Of a stretch of DNA of 64,000 bases, positions 28,717-40,700 are shown piece by piece (positions within the stretch are counted from its first letter, which is position 1; the number at the start of each line of letters is the position of its first letter). Under the pieces are notes generated by a model. It saw only the letters and a list, made by a program, of their open reading frames with translations, had not been told where the DNA came from and did not search any database. The stretch is from assembly GCA_030849065.1 (NCBI GenBank), contig JASAON010001642.1, positions 1-64,000 of the forward strand, in the 5' to 3' direction. A program made the translations under genes and the position numbers. The DNA is from Jaenimonas drosophilae. Its lineage: Eukaryota > Euglenozoa > Kinetoplastea > Trypanosomatida > Trypanosomatidae.

Positions 28717-29688
28717 ATGGCTTCGTCTCCGAGCGAGAAGAAGCATGCGGCGTGGGTCGATGTTCTGGCAGGTGGATTTGGTGGCACTGCAGCCAAAGCC
28801 CTGCTAAGTCCATTTCAACGAGTCGTGGTGCTCCAACAGCTGGGCCAGCATCGGCAGTTTGGTGTCCTGCAGCTTGTGCAGCACATCTACCGCACCGATG
28901 GTCTCAGTGGTTTTTGGAGAGGTAACCTCACAAGCATGATTATTCGTGTTCCCTTCAGTGGAGTACAGTTTCTGGTGTACGGGAAGACGAAATTCTTTCT
29001 TCAGGACTGGCTAGATCAACGCAGTTCACGTAGCCAGAAGGCCGGCGGTGAGGCAAACTCATTCATGGAGAAATTCGTCATGAAGTGTGGGGCGGGGGGC
29101 TTCTCAGCCATGGTCGCTGGAGCTGCCGTCTACCCAGGCGAGGTTGTACGCCTGCGTCTGATGTCGGGTGAGGCTCAATTCAAGGGTATTTGGGGCACAT
29201 GTCGGGCCATCTACTCGGAAACCAACTCGATCCGTAACTTTTATCGTGGGCTCAGTGCATCTCTCATCCAGCGTGTTCCCGATATCCTGGTTAGCTTTGC
29301 CACCTACGAGACGGTGAAGTACTCTCTCCTGGACGATCCATCATGGTCCTTCTTGGTACCCCCTCCATGGCGGCGAAACGAAACCGCTCGGAATGTGTAC
29401 GCTACCGTGATTGGGGGTTCCATGGCGGCCCTTGCATCGATTTTGGTCGCCTTCCCGCTGGATGTGGCCAAGCGGCGGATTGGCATGTCTGGCCAAGGGA
29501 AAGACGCTGAAGTCTATCGAGGTGTGGTGGACTGCCTACGGAAGGTGTATCGGAAGGAGGGATGGCGTGGGTGGTATGCCGGTGGAGCGGTTGAGGCACT
29601 TCGTTGTGTCCCGCAAGTTGTGCTGATGTGGTTCTTCATTGAAGGCCTTCAGAAGCAGCTGAGCTCAATGGCTCACACCTTGGCATAG
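28717..29688 (+). CDS. mitochondrial carrier family (SLC25) protein
   Basis: The 323-residue protein has the three-fold repeat of inner-membrane metabolite carriers. Each repeat contributes a PX(D/E)XX(K/R) motif at the end of its odd-numbered helix and a following helix. Repeat 2 has YPGEVVRLRL (P140, E142, R145) and repeat 3 has FPLDVAKRRI (P247, D249, K252), both canonical. Repeat 1 reads SPFQRVVVLQQ, with Q34 and V37 where acidic and basic residues are expected. Further family marks are FWRGNLTSMIIRVP (67-79) and FYRGLSASLIQRVPD (175-189). These look most like the coenzyme A/nucleotide carrier group (SLC25A16/A42 type), but the substrate is not assigned. The ATG at 28717 is the first in frame; upstream extension begins only at TTG. 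Confidence 0.85.
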   Translation: MASSPSEKKHAAWVDVLAGGFGGTAAKALLSPFQRVVVLQQLGQHRQFGVLQLVQHIYRTDGLSGFWRGNLTSMIIRVPFSGVQFLVYGKTKFFLQDWLDQRSSRSQKAGGEANSFMEKFVMKCGAGGFSAMVAGAAVYPGEVVRLRLMSGEAQFKGIWGTCRAIYSETNSIRNFYRGLSASLIQRVPDILVSFATYETVKYSLLDDPSWSFLVPPPWRRNETARNVYATVIGGSMAALASILVAFPLDVAKRRIGMSGQGKDAEVYRGVVDCLRKVYRKEGWRGWYAGGAVEALRCVPQVVLMWFFIEGLQKQLSSMAHTLA

Positions 29689-30022
29689 CTGATACTTATT
29701 GGACCCATTCCATTCCCTTTTCCTTCCATTCCCTCCCTTCCCATGAGCAGGTCGGTTTTTGCTGGTGGTAAATTGCGTCTTTGATACCTGCATGTAGGTT
29801 ATGCCTGCACCATACTACTGTGCAACACACGTCACTTGAGTGTTTCTTCTTCTGCTCTATCTATATTTCTCTTGCCGTATACAGTTGAACAGCATCGTCT
29901 AGCTCGGCGCGTTTAGGAGGAGATCACCCAAGCAGGAACCCTCCTTCCCTTTCTCATCGTCCACACATCTGCATCACCGCCCTCGACGAGCCCCGCTGCT
30001 CGCCCACCGCACCGATTCAGAG
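29689..30022. other. intergenic region
   Basis: A spacer of 334 bases. CTTCTTCTGCTCTATC and later pyrimidines lead to CAG with AG at 29883-29884, the likely splice acceptor for RPN9. Nothing else is seen. Confidence 0.6.
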
Positions 30023-31261
30023 ATGACTACGCAGTTGGAGCGCAATGCTCAGTCCTTCTTAGAAACATTGGCGGCAACCCTCCACAGCCGCGGGAACACT
30101 CAAGCTGCAGCCACCATTGGCCAAGCACGAAAGGAGTTCGAGGCAAGCCATTGGCACGAGCTGTCGGAGGAGCTTCTCCATGCAATTCAGGATCCCATGG
30201 TCCTGGATATGGCCTATGAGCTACATGAGAAGGTGTTAGTTGTGATTCGTGCTTCCATTTCCCCCATCGCGTACGTGAAGCTTGTATACTGTGTGTCATG
30301 CTCTCCACAGAGTACGATGGAAACTGCGTTGAAGCTAGTCGAAGGTGCATGCAGCTCCCTGTTGGGTGACGGGGTGACGGCCCAGGCGCGGTATGCGGCG
30401 CAGTGCATCCGTACCCTGTGGCTTCTCTCCAGTGTATCCAGCGAAGAAGAGGCGGCGCAGGCAACCGTTCCTGGATCGGCTCCTCACACTGCACGAAAGC
30501 TTCTTGAAGAAGTGGAGGCACACATGCAGAAGCTGCCCATGCATGAGATTGAGCCGGTGCTGGTTGCGTTGCAAACCAAGGCTCGCGGACGCGAGTTTGA
30601 GCTTCGCAAGCAGTACACTTCCTTCTACCACAATGCGTTTGATATCGTGAAGTACGCCGAGAAGGCAGAGCTGCCAACCTCCGAATCGGAGCTCCTCACG
30701 CTGGCCTTCAAGACAGCGGTAGCGGTGCTCCTGTCGGAGAACATCTTCAATTTTGGAAAGTTGCTCAACTTCCAGCCTTTCGTCTCCCGTCTCGACAACA
30801 GCAATCAGGCGTGGGTGCTGCAGTGGGTACGACTCTGCAACGACGGTGACATTCCAACCTTCCAGAGCTTCTCCGAGACGCACGCGAAGGACATTGCCAA
30901 GGAGAAGTCTCTCGTGGAGGCTGCAGAGAGCCTGCGCCTCAAGATCCGTCTCATGGCGCTGCTCCACATGGTCTTCTATACGCCCTTCAACTTGCGCACC
31001 TTCGGGTTCGCTTCCATCTCCCAGCGGTGCGTTGTTGGAGCGAATGAGGTGGAGCCCCTTCTTCTGGCTGGTCTTGCCCAGGGTATCATCAAGGGTAGCA
31101 TTGATGGTCTTAAGGAGGAGGTGCACATCACCTGGGTGGAACCTCGCGTCCTGAACCTCAAGGAAGTCAAGGAGCTGGCGGAGCACTTTGCCAACTGGCA
31201 GGAGAAGGTCACGGGACTCACTCAGTCTGTGGCCACGATGACGGAGCAGATCCCCAAGTAG
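30023..31261 (+). CDS. RPN9: 26S proteasome regulatory (lid) subunit RPN9 / PSMD13
   Basis: RPN9 is a PCI-domain subunit of the lid of the 19S regulatory particle and helps hold the lid together. The protein has 412 residues, close to 376-393 in human and yeast. The helical N-terminal region includes FELRKQYTSFYHNAFDIVKY (about 193-212), a typical RPN9 stretch. The C-terminal PCI/winged-helix region has LRLKIRLMALLHMVFYTPFN (from about 304), then EVEPLLLAGLAQGIIKGSID and VHITWVEPRVLNL (from about 368), which match PSMD13 closely. No targeting signal is visible. The start is the first ATG after the splice-acceptor candidate. Confidence 0.9.
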   Translation: MTTQLERNAQSFLETLAATLHSRGNTQAAATIGQARKEFEASHWHELSEELLHAIQDPMVLDMAYELHEKVLVVIRASISPIAYVKLVYCVSCSPQSTMETALKLVEGACSSLLGDGVTAQARYAAQCIRTLWLLSSVSSEEEAAQATVPGSAPHTARKLLEEVEAHMQKLPMHEIEPVLVALQTKARGREFELRKQYTSFYHNAFDIVKYAEKAELPTSESELLTLAFKTAVAVLLSENIFNFGKLLNFQPFVSRLDNSNQAWVLQWVRLCNDGDIPTFQSFSETHAKDIAKEKSLVEAAESLRLKIRLMALLHMVFYTPFNLRTFGFASISQRCVVGANEVEPLLLAGLAQGIIKGSIDGLKEEVHITWVEPRVLNLKEVKELAEHFANWQEKVTGLTQSVATMTEQIPK

Positions 31262-31704
31262 TGAGCGCAGCATGATCTCTCTGGGAGAGTTCATGTGTCT
31301 CGGCCCACGAGCCCTCCAGTGGAAGGAAGAACGCTGTTGTGTGAAGGGCCGCCAATGGGTGGGATGCCAGTGGAATGAATCTCCTGCCATCGTGATCCCG
31401 TTATTGATGTCGTGAACATCCATGAATACGCTCTGCCAGCGTCTATGCACTGGTAGGGCTGTGGTCCTTCTTCATTCCTTGCTTCTTCATTCGTGCACAT
31501 AACAATACTTTAACCTGTTCTAATTCTTCTGTGGTTTTCTTGTTGTAGCAACCATCTTGAGTTGTAGCTCGTTTGCGTGTGTGTATGTGTATGTGAAGGA
31601 GAAGTTCTCACTCCCCTTCATCAACACAAGCTAGTTTGAGCCACCTCAAACACCCTAGTTGACGTAGATTCTACTACCACTACTACTGTCTCCTCTAATT
31701 TCCA
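31262..31704. other. intergenic region
   Basis: A spacer of 443 bases. TTCTGTGGTTTTCTTGTTG runs into TAG (AG 31547-31548), and a second candidate AG at 31629-31630 follows TTCTCACTCCCCTTCATC. If the first is used, short upstream ATGs (about 31584) would lie in the 5' untranslated region; the second avoids them. Confidence 0.55.
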
Positions 31705-34700
31705 ATGGGGGAGACGAAAGCCGGCTCCCCACCAGGGATTCCAAAGCCGAAGAAGGCTGGCATTCGGCGCATTAGCGGGCCCGGGCGGAAAAAGAGCGAT
31801 CCGCGCTCTGCCCATGCCTACTCGTTGATCACTCATCGTGATGGCAATGCTAAACTTCAGCGGGTGGCGGCGAATCGTCCAGAATCGTACACCGCCTTTG
31901 CCGAGCAGTCGATGGAGCTTAATGGCAGCCCTCCATTCAGTTCTCCCTTTGCTGATGAGGGCACCAACTTTGCTCGTGAGCAGGTCGCCGCGATGCGCGA
32001 TCCCGCGTCGCATCATCTACTTCCATTCCCTCCTCCGTACCAGCCTGTCGCGAAGCCTGAGGCAGCGGAGCCATCGCCCCCGCCGATTGATCCCGCCCGC
32101 TGCAGTTCAACCGAACTGGACAGCTGGCTCATCGCCGTCGTGCTCTCCATTCCACCCCCAACGGCCTCCACCTCTTCCACCAAGAGTGGGGCCACAACTT
32201 CTCAAAAGGCGCGACGTTATTTTCTTGCCCGAGAAGCCCAGCTCAACTGCGCCTTTGAGGTTCTCCAGCGCGCCATTGGTCTTCTGCAGCAGCACATGCG
32301 TGATTTGCACTACAATAGCGAGGTTCTATCTGCCTACTACGAAGCCATCGAAGAAGATGTGGAGATTGGCACCAGCAAAACACACAAGGATTCCAGATTC
32401 CACTACTACATGCGTGAGGAGAAGCGAGTTGCACCACAACAGCAGTACAACTTGTCCAAGGAAGACCTTCGTGAGCGATTGGATAAGCTCTACTTCGTCA
32501 CCTCAAAGCTAGAGTCGGCAGAAGGGCTTGACTCCTTTGACAACACCCGTCTGAGTAGCTATGAAAGCACACTCACTGGAAAGCAAATCCTCAAGAAGCG
32601 AATGCTTCTCTTTGGCAGCATGGGGACGACAGGACTACTAGGAACGGGTGGCTCACGCTCGGAAGATGATGATGGTCGTCACGGTGTGAAATTTGCGCTT
32701 CCTCCTGGCCACCACAAGTCAGCCAACTCGTACGACTCAGCTCGGCGAACACCAAGTGGGGATACCTCCAGCGATTCAGATGACCAGGATGACGGGTTTG
32801 AGGGCTCTGCTGAACGGCACGCTGCGAGGGCGCAACGTCAACGTCTTCTACGCGCTCTCTCCAAGCAAACCAAGAAGTTGGAGAGCCAACTCCATCTGCC
32901 ATGTGCACCGTCTGAGATTGCCTCACGCATGCGGAATGAGTTGATCCTCTCCTTCTCGGCGCGTGTGCTCGCCCTGAAGGACTCCAAGCGCGGGGAGGGG
33001 GGTGAGGCTCATGTGGAGCCCTTCGTGGAGTGGTACGTGAACGAAATCATGGACCCCTTCGCCATGTCTCACCTGTTGCGTATGGTGCCGATGGGGTATG
33101 TGGTGACCACAACCTGCCGAGTCGTCTATGCATGCGACAGCCGCAACTCTCTGAGCTCATCCAATGCTCTCCCCGACTTAGCCCACGTGGTGCTGCAGGC
33201 CATCAAGGAAGGCCGAGAGGAGGCACTCATGCAGTTTTGCATGTCTCCCTCAGTTTCCTTTCTTAGTGCACTCAACAGCCCTCTCAACACAATGCTGATC
33301 ATCTATGCAGCCTTGTTCCTCGGACACCTTGATGTGGTTCGCCGATTGGTGCGACAGGGATTTTTTCACTCACAGGCACTCATGACCCTCATCTTCTTGC
33401 ACGCCAACTGGGATGATACAGACTACGTCTTCTACCAACGACGTGATCTTCAGATTGTGTGGAATGAAACGCTCAAGGCAAACCAACGCCGGCATGAACG
33501 TGGGAATCGGCGGTCGTCGATGCCAGCGGATAGTTCCACGGTCGGACCGCCTTCGCGACCCAATACGATGGTGGGAGCTGATGAGTTCCCTCTTGATCTT
33601 GGCGGAAGCACATCCTACGGAGCAGCCGAAGGCGGCACCTCCAAGGCGCTCTCCGCCATTAGTGAAGTTGTGTCGTCGTGGCATCTGGAAGACGATCAGT
33701 TGCCGAGTGAGTCCATCGCCAATGCCGATGCCATTGGCAAACTGAGTGACATGGGCCAGAGCGGTCAGAGCGTCGTGTACGGCTCCGTCCAGCGACTTCG
33801 TCTTCTTCTTGAGCTCCGCAAGCACTACGTTCATCGCCATGAGGAGAACCTGGTGAACCAATACGAGGCTCTCCGTGAATCTGCCATGAAACACTCCACA
33901 AGGAGCTCCACCGTCTTCGCCAGCGCAGACGTCCCTGTTACCCAGGTCTTGGCGAAGGAGTTCCTCAACCGAAAGCGCTCCAACAAGAGCCTCTTGGAGG
34001 GGGACGAGATGGAGGACGACGACTTCGAAGATGGACTCGGCACCGACACCCTCTCACACCTTCTCGGTAGCGGACGTTTGGACAGCCTCACGGCCTACCC
34101 CCTGTGTTGCACCATGGTGCCGGCCTTCTCTTCTCCAGTGCTGTGTAGATGCACGCCGTGGAGTTATGCCCCTATTCAGCCCACACAATCTCCGCTGTTG
34201 CTGCGAGTTGATGCCCCCATCAACATCCGCACCGCCAAGCAGATTATCCGTCACGCCTATCCAATTGACGTGGAGTTGGAGGAAAAAGAGCGCGAGGAGC
34301 AGGAGGAGAAGGCGCACCGCCGCAAGGGACTCTATTCGCAAAATGCGGAGGAGCCCAGAACGCGTCGCATCTCCACAGACCCCGCACATGTAGTGGAGCG
34401 CAGCTTCTACTTTGAGGCTCATCTTGCCCTGGATTTCCTTCTCGGAGGACCCGAGCTCCATCCGAGCGTCTCAACGACCCCCGCCGCTGCCTCCGCCGCC
34501 AGCTACGAGCATGGCTTTGCCTCTACCACCTCCCCAACCATCTCCACCCATGACACGGGTCTCAGCAAGTCCCCGTCTGGTGACGTCATTCATCCGACCG
34601 CGGAGAATCAGATCGTCATTGGCTGCTGCACCGAAGCGGTGGCGATGGAAGCAAATGGATGCGCCGGTGGTCACACCAAGACCTTCTCCGCGTTGGGCCG

Positions 34701-37700
34701 CGACGAGGAGAGCTTCGGTATCTCCTTCAAGGTTCTACGCCGGCGTATGCTGCCAACTTTTGACGAGAACGGTGAAGTGAGAGATGAGGAAGAGGTGGTC
34801 CTGCAGGTGATGCGCCATCAACATGGCAATGTCAGTGAGTTGGCCTTCCCCGACCCCTCTCGGTCCCGTACAACTATTACCAGCATGCTCGATGCCCATC
34901 GCGGGACGAGTACGTCTACCTCACGCCCGGCTGCAGAGGCCGCTGCCCATGGCGACCTCCTCCAGACGAGGGACTACCGTCGTTCAGGAAAGCCAATGCT
35001 GTTGCGGATGATCTCTCATGTAGATGGCACGTCCAACACCCACAGTCACTCTGCTTCCTCCGAATTTACGCTAGACTTCACCTTTGGTGGGGCGAGCAGC
35101 GCTGGCCACAACGAAATGGGGGTGAGCGGGGCGGGAGCAGGAGAGGTGGACCCCAGCACAGTTGCTCCTGAGGGAAAGCTGTTGAGCTTCCCGCAAGTGA
35201 CGCTGCTGGATCGCGATGAGCTGGAGGAGTTGGATCGCGCCGAGGAGCGACGTGAGATGGAGAGCGGGGCCAACAACAATGGCTTCGAAACAAGCTCGGT
35301 GAACCGAGATCAGGCTGAGCCCTCTGCCACCCCACGTGGTACGAAGGTGTCCGACCGTCTCGAAAACTCACGGATGCAGCCATTTTTTGGTGGCACCGAT
35401 GCTGATGACCGCATGGGCACTCACTTCCTCTCCGACGTGGAGGTGGATGTCACGGAGGAGCTGATTCCCTGCACCAACTCCCTCTCCCTCCTTGGCTCCT
35501 TGGGCCTGGTGATTGGCTTCCTCTACGATCCCGCCAAGAACACCATCACCGTCCTTGTCAACGGCGTCAGCCTTGGTGTGGTCTTTGCCGGAGTTGGTGT
35601 CCTCGCCCCCGCCTGCAAATCTCTGTACCCAGCAGCTACACTCCAAGCGAACCGAGAGCTCGTCTCGCGTCTGCGAGCTGTGTCGGAAGGTGTGAAGTTG
35701 GCCGTGATTAACTTCGGCTTCGACCCAAACAACCTCTTTGCCGTCCACACACTGCTCCCTGCATTGACTGTCAAGGCACCCAAGGAGAACCCACCCCAGG
35801 CACTGGAGACGAGCGTTTCCCCAGCCGAGCGGCCCACTTCTGGACGGACGGTGGCCTTCGAGCCCCAACTCGCGACCAAGAGCGCACGAGGACCCTCCGC
35901 AGAGCAGCCAGTCAAGGACCCTGGTCAAGATGAGGATGGTGATGATGAAGAGGAGGAGGTTGAGGTGTTGCCACGAATCCTGGATGCCGATCACAAGTTT
36001 ATGCATCTCGTCGACGCCTTGACCACCATTGAGGAGTACGATGATCAGTCAACGAGTGGCAAGGGGAAGAGCAGCCAATCCAGTAGTCGCAACAGTGGGG
36101 CAGCCGATGAGCTCTTGGCGAACAACGCCCAGCTCGATGATTCCAAAGGTTTCCTGGAGCCCATGGCACACAAGGTCACCGTGTTCCGCGTGCAGCAGAT
36201 GCTCAACCAAGCTTCACGTGGAGGCTTCTATGACATGCTGAGCTACGCGCCCGTGTACGTACGCCGATACAGTCGCGATCCACTTGACACGGCCCGCGTC
36301 AATGGAGTGCCCATTATCCCCTTCCGTGCACGTCTGACCCCTCTGTGTGCTGCCATCGCGGCGCGGCAGAGGACGATGGCCTACGTCATCGCCACACACC
36401 CACTCACTTGCTTCCACAACTTCAGCAATCAGACCGTGGAGGAGCGCAAGTCAGCTCTCCTGGCAGCTTCTGTGCTCGGATACCACGAGGTGGTGCAGGT
36501 GCTGCTTGAGCGCATGGCACTACACGAAATCCTCGAGCTCTTTTGCCTGCGTCTGGAGCGTGAGTCAATGCAGACGATGCAGCGGGACTTCCAGCGCAGG
36601 GCCATCTCGGTGATGCGCCAGTACATATACAACAGCTCTAGTCAAGGCGCCACGGCGGCTGCGGCACATGCAGCGCGGGCAGAAGACCCTCCAGCAACCA
36701 ACTACCTCATTAATCAAGCCTGCCGTACTGCCTTGTCGTTGAATGGTCTGTACTGCACGCGCCACGCTTCCTACACCCCACTGCACTGTGCCTTACTGGG
36801 TGGAGATCACACGCTCTGCGTCACAGCCCTCCTCAACTTCCTCTTCAGCATTCTGACGCACGCCCGCATCACAAAGCGTACACCGGCCCCACCCGAGCAA
36901 GACAAGCCCGCTGGCTTTCACAGCACACGTTCCGAGCCGAATGTATATGAAGATGCTGACCAAATGGAGGCAGAGAAGAAGGAACAAGCGGAGCTCAGCT
37001 CGTCTCTCATTGCTGAGGCCATCAACATCAATACTCGCGTCGGGGAATCAGCCCTCTTCATTGCGATTCGCTACTCCAATCGTGAGGTGTGCGAGCGACT
37101 TCTTCGACTGGGTGCGAATCCAGCCTGCAAGAGTAGCGTGTCCCACGCCTACGGCCTGGAGATTGCATGCACCAATGGGCATGTGCCCATCACCAAGGCA
37201 CTTCTCGCGACGGATGCCTATGCCAACTCAGCCGTAGCCCTCAATCACGCCGGTGTTGCCACACCCCTCTGCTGGTGTGCCCTCAACAACATGAGTGAGG
37301 TCATCACCATGCTGCTCGCCAAAGGTGCAGACCCCAAGATCTCCTTGGATGGCAACGCTCCTCTGCTCCTCGCAGTCACCTTCCGCAGTCAAGAAGCAGC
37401 CTTGGCCTTGCTTGATGGCTGTATCACGGTGGGTGAATCGAAGCGAGAGGCTGCCGCCCATGGTGGAGATGCATCTCCGTCCTTTTCCAAGCCAGTGATT
37501 GACGTGGACGCCATCGACTCTCGCTCTCAGTGTACGTCGCTCCACATTGCCTGTGAGCTGGGACAGACCGCCGTGGTGAAGGCCCTCATCCGCCGAGATG
37601 CCAGCTTCAACGTTTATAGCAAGGCGCACTTCTACACCCCACTCCATACCGCCATCCTCAATGGGCGTGATGAGGTGGCCATGATCCTCTTGGAGCACGC

Positions 37701-40700
37701 CAAGGACAAGCTACGCCGTGGGCATTGCGTTCTTGACGTCTCATCCATTGACAACAACGGAAACACCGCACTGCACCTCGCGGCGAAGAAGGGCATGACC
37801 CATGTGGTGGAGTACATGTTGCTGCAATTTAGTGAGGAGGAGATTCAGCGACTGACTACCATTCGCGCCTTCACCAAGAGCCCCACTCCGATTCCCTACC
37901 TACGTACCAACAACCAAGGAAAGACGGCACTGCTCTTGGCCATCCAAGCCAAGAAGGTGGACACCGCGGAGCTCATCATCTCCCTCACCACTGACAACGC
38001 GACGAATCCAGGTGGCCCAGTGGTTGAGGGTACGTGCATGGCCGTTCTACACGCCGCGAGCGGCCGTCTTGATCGAGTGGTACTCATGATGCTTGCTCAT
38101 CCCCTCTTTGAGGCCAGTGAGGCGTTTCGTGAGCAGTTCATGGAGAGCTACAATGCGCGTCGAGATGAAATCGATCGCAAGGAGGAGGCCAACGTATCGG
38201 GGCCACTGAAGGGTGAGAAGTCCGAGGGAGATGCCTCCCGTCACCGCCAACTAAGCCTCTCGAACAAGAAGCTGTACCCACTACCACCAAGCGAGGCCCG
38301 CAAGTACCGCGCATCCGTTGCGGAAGAGCGCCGATTCATCAACACCAACTACACGAGCCATCTCATGATGCGCACGAGGCGGCATACGGTGCAGACCTGG
38401 AAGCGGCATCTTCACCACAAGAAGAAGAGCGGCACGTGGCAGTCAACCCTCAAGTCACAGGAATCCTCTCTGCCCGTGACCCTAACCAAGCGTGGTACCT
38501 CCACCTTGGGCAGCGACTCCCAGGACAATCGCCGGCGCAGAAGCTCCTACGTTCGCATGCTCCTTGCTCGTGTGGAGGAGAGCCTTCCCCCGGACAGGAC
38601 ACTCCAGCTTCTCCTTCGTGGCTTCTGCCTGCCAGAGCTCTACATTATGCTGGAGGAGGTGTCGCGTGAGAGTGCCGTTGTTGGCATTCAGAACCCCGCG
38701 GCAATGATGTACGGTGAGTCCATCATTGGCTTCCTGCAGGAGCACTTCAAGATGACCGTTGGTCCCACTCGGGTGGTCATCTTCTGCAAGGAGGTGCTCC
38801 ACTACCTGACTGGTGCACTGCATCATGCGGTGGAGGTGGGTGAGCTTGACGCCCTCCCCAAGTGGTTCGATCGCTGTGAGGAGATGCGCAAGGCCCTCAC
38901 CCGCTACCCCCCATTCTGCCAGGACGTCATTCGCGTTGTCCGTCTTTACGGCCGCACCGACGATTCCAAGAAGGCCATTGATGAGATCAAGGCACTCGCT
39001 GAGGCCTTCCGGGCTCGTGAAACGGCCCCATCCCACATGCATGTGCTGCGACGTGGAGAGCTGGTGGTGGGGGAAGAGACGGAGGCCAGTGCAAAGAAGC
39101 TGAGCTTCGCATTCACGGAGGAGCATTTCCGCACCCCCTTTAACTACACCGTCATGCAGCTGGTCGCCTCGTTGGGACTCCCCGTGATGGTTCACTTCTT
39201 GTCGGAGTTCTTTCACTTAAGCCCACTTCACTGCCCATCCCAGGAGCAGCGCCAGACCACACTGACGGTGTGCAGTGGCGGTGACGGGGCGGACGATGGG
39301 AGCGCACCACCCTCATCGGCCACACGCCGACGCAAGCAGTTTTTGCTGCTCTGCGAGGTGGAGCCCTGTGACCCCATACCAGATGTGGCGGGATTGACGG
39401 ACCGCAAGTGGTGGTTCTCCCCCTACCGCCTCGCCGTACTCGGACGAAGTCCTCCCACCGTGGATGCCTTCGCCTTCATCTTTGCCGATATGCTGCGCCG
39501 CCGAGAGAGTCTACGGGGAAGCCAGCGCTTCACCTCCGAGTCGTGGAGCAACAACAACTCCGGCTCCATCGGCGTGCCGCCTCCACCACCAGTGGACCTG
39601 CCCATCTCCATCGCCTTCCTCATTGACTACAAGGAGCCGCACTGGGTGGATCCGCACCAGCGCACCGCACTTCAGGAGGTGTTGGCGACACAGTTTCTGC
39701 GGGCGTCCGATGACGGCCAGACGGAGGCTGAGATGGAGCTCTACCGCCAGCGCGTCAACCGTCAGGAATTTGAGGTGACGCAGACCATGCATGGATCGAG
39801 TCGCAGGACCATCAACCGGGAGCACATTCGCCGCAATGCCATGAATATGGCGATGTTGCTTCTCGAGCATGGTGCGGCCGCCAGTGGGAAGTTCGATGCC
39901 TACGGAAAAGACGCCTGGCTCACGGCCGTCACAATGGACAGCAAGCCTGGCAGCATCGCATGCTCCATCTTGTTCCGATCGGGGGCGACGTTGTTGGGGT
40001 GCTGGGGCGATCGTGTGATGGGGACTGCCGGGAACGTCGGCAGTGAGGAAACCGCTTCCGTGGCTCGCGAAATGATCCATGACAAGGAGCGTCTGCTGCA
40101 GTGTTGGCGGGGGATGGGCTACGGCATCAACTTGCCAGAGCCGGAGCGCGTGCGCCTCCTGAACAGTGGCCGAGATGTTGGAGATGACTTTGATTATGGC
40201 CTGCCTCGGGTGGATAACGGACCGGAGTTCTCCTTCCGTGCGCCTGGTGAAGCTGCTGGACGTTGCGCTGACGAGGATAGCTACTCCTTCCGTGATGATG
40301 TGGTGCTATCACCTGACAAGTTCTCCATGCTTCGTCGCGAGGAGACCCACAACTCCCCAACCTCCAACACCAACGGTCAAACCCCTGCCCCTTTTGAGGC
40401 CACCGGCGATGAGAGCGCCATGGGCGTTGCCTCCATATCCACCCGACCTGCCACCGCTGTTGGCCGTCCTACCACTGACCTGACACAGGACGAAATGAAT
40501 GCCACCAGCGCACCAAGCCCATCACATGCCTGCATGCAGCATCGCTACCGCGTCTTCATCCTCTTTGCCTGCGCGGAGCACGTACCTCATCACCTCATCC
40601 GGCTTCTGGACAGCTTCCCTACCCTCCTGCAAGTCTCCGCACTCCACCCCTTCACGGGCGACAGCCTCCTCACCCGCGTCCTCCGCAAGGCTCAGACGCG

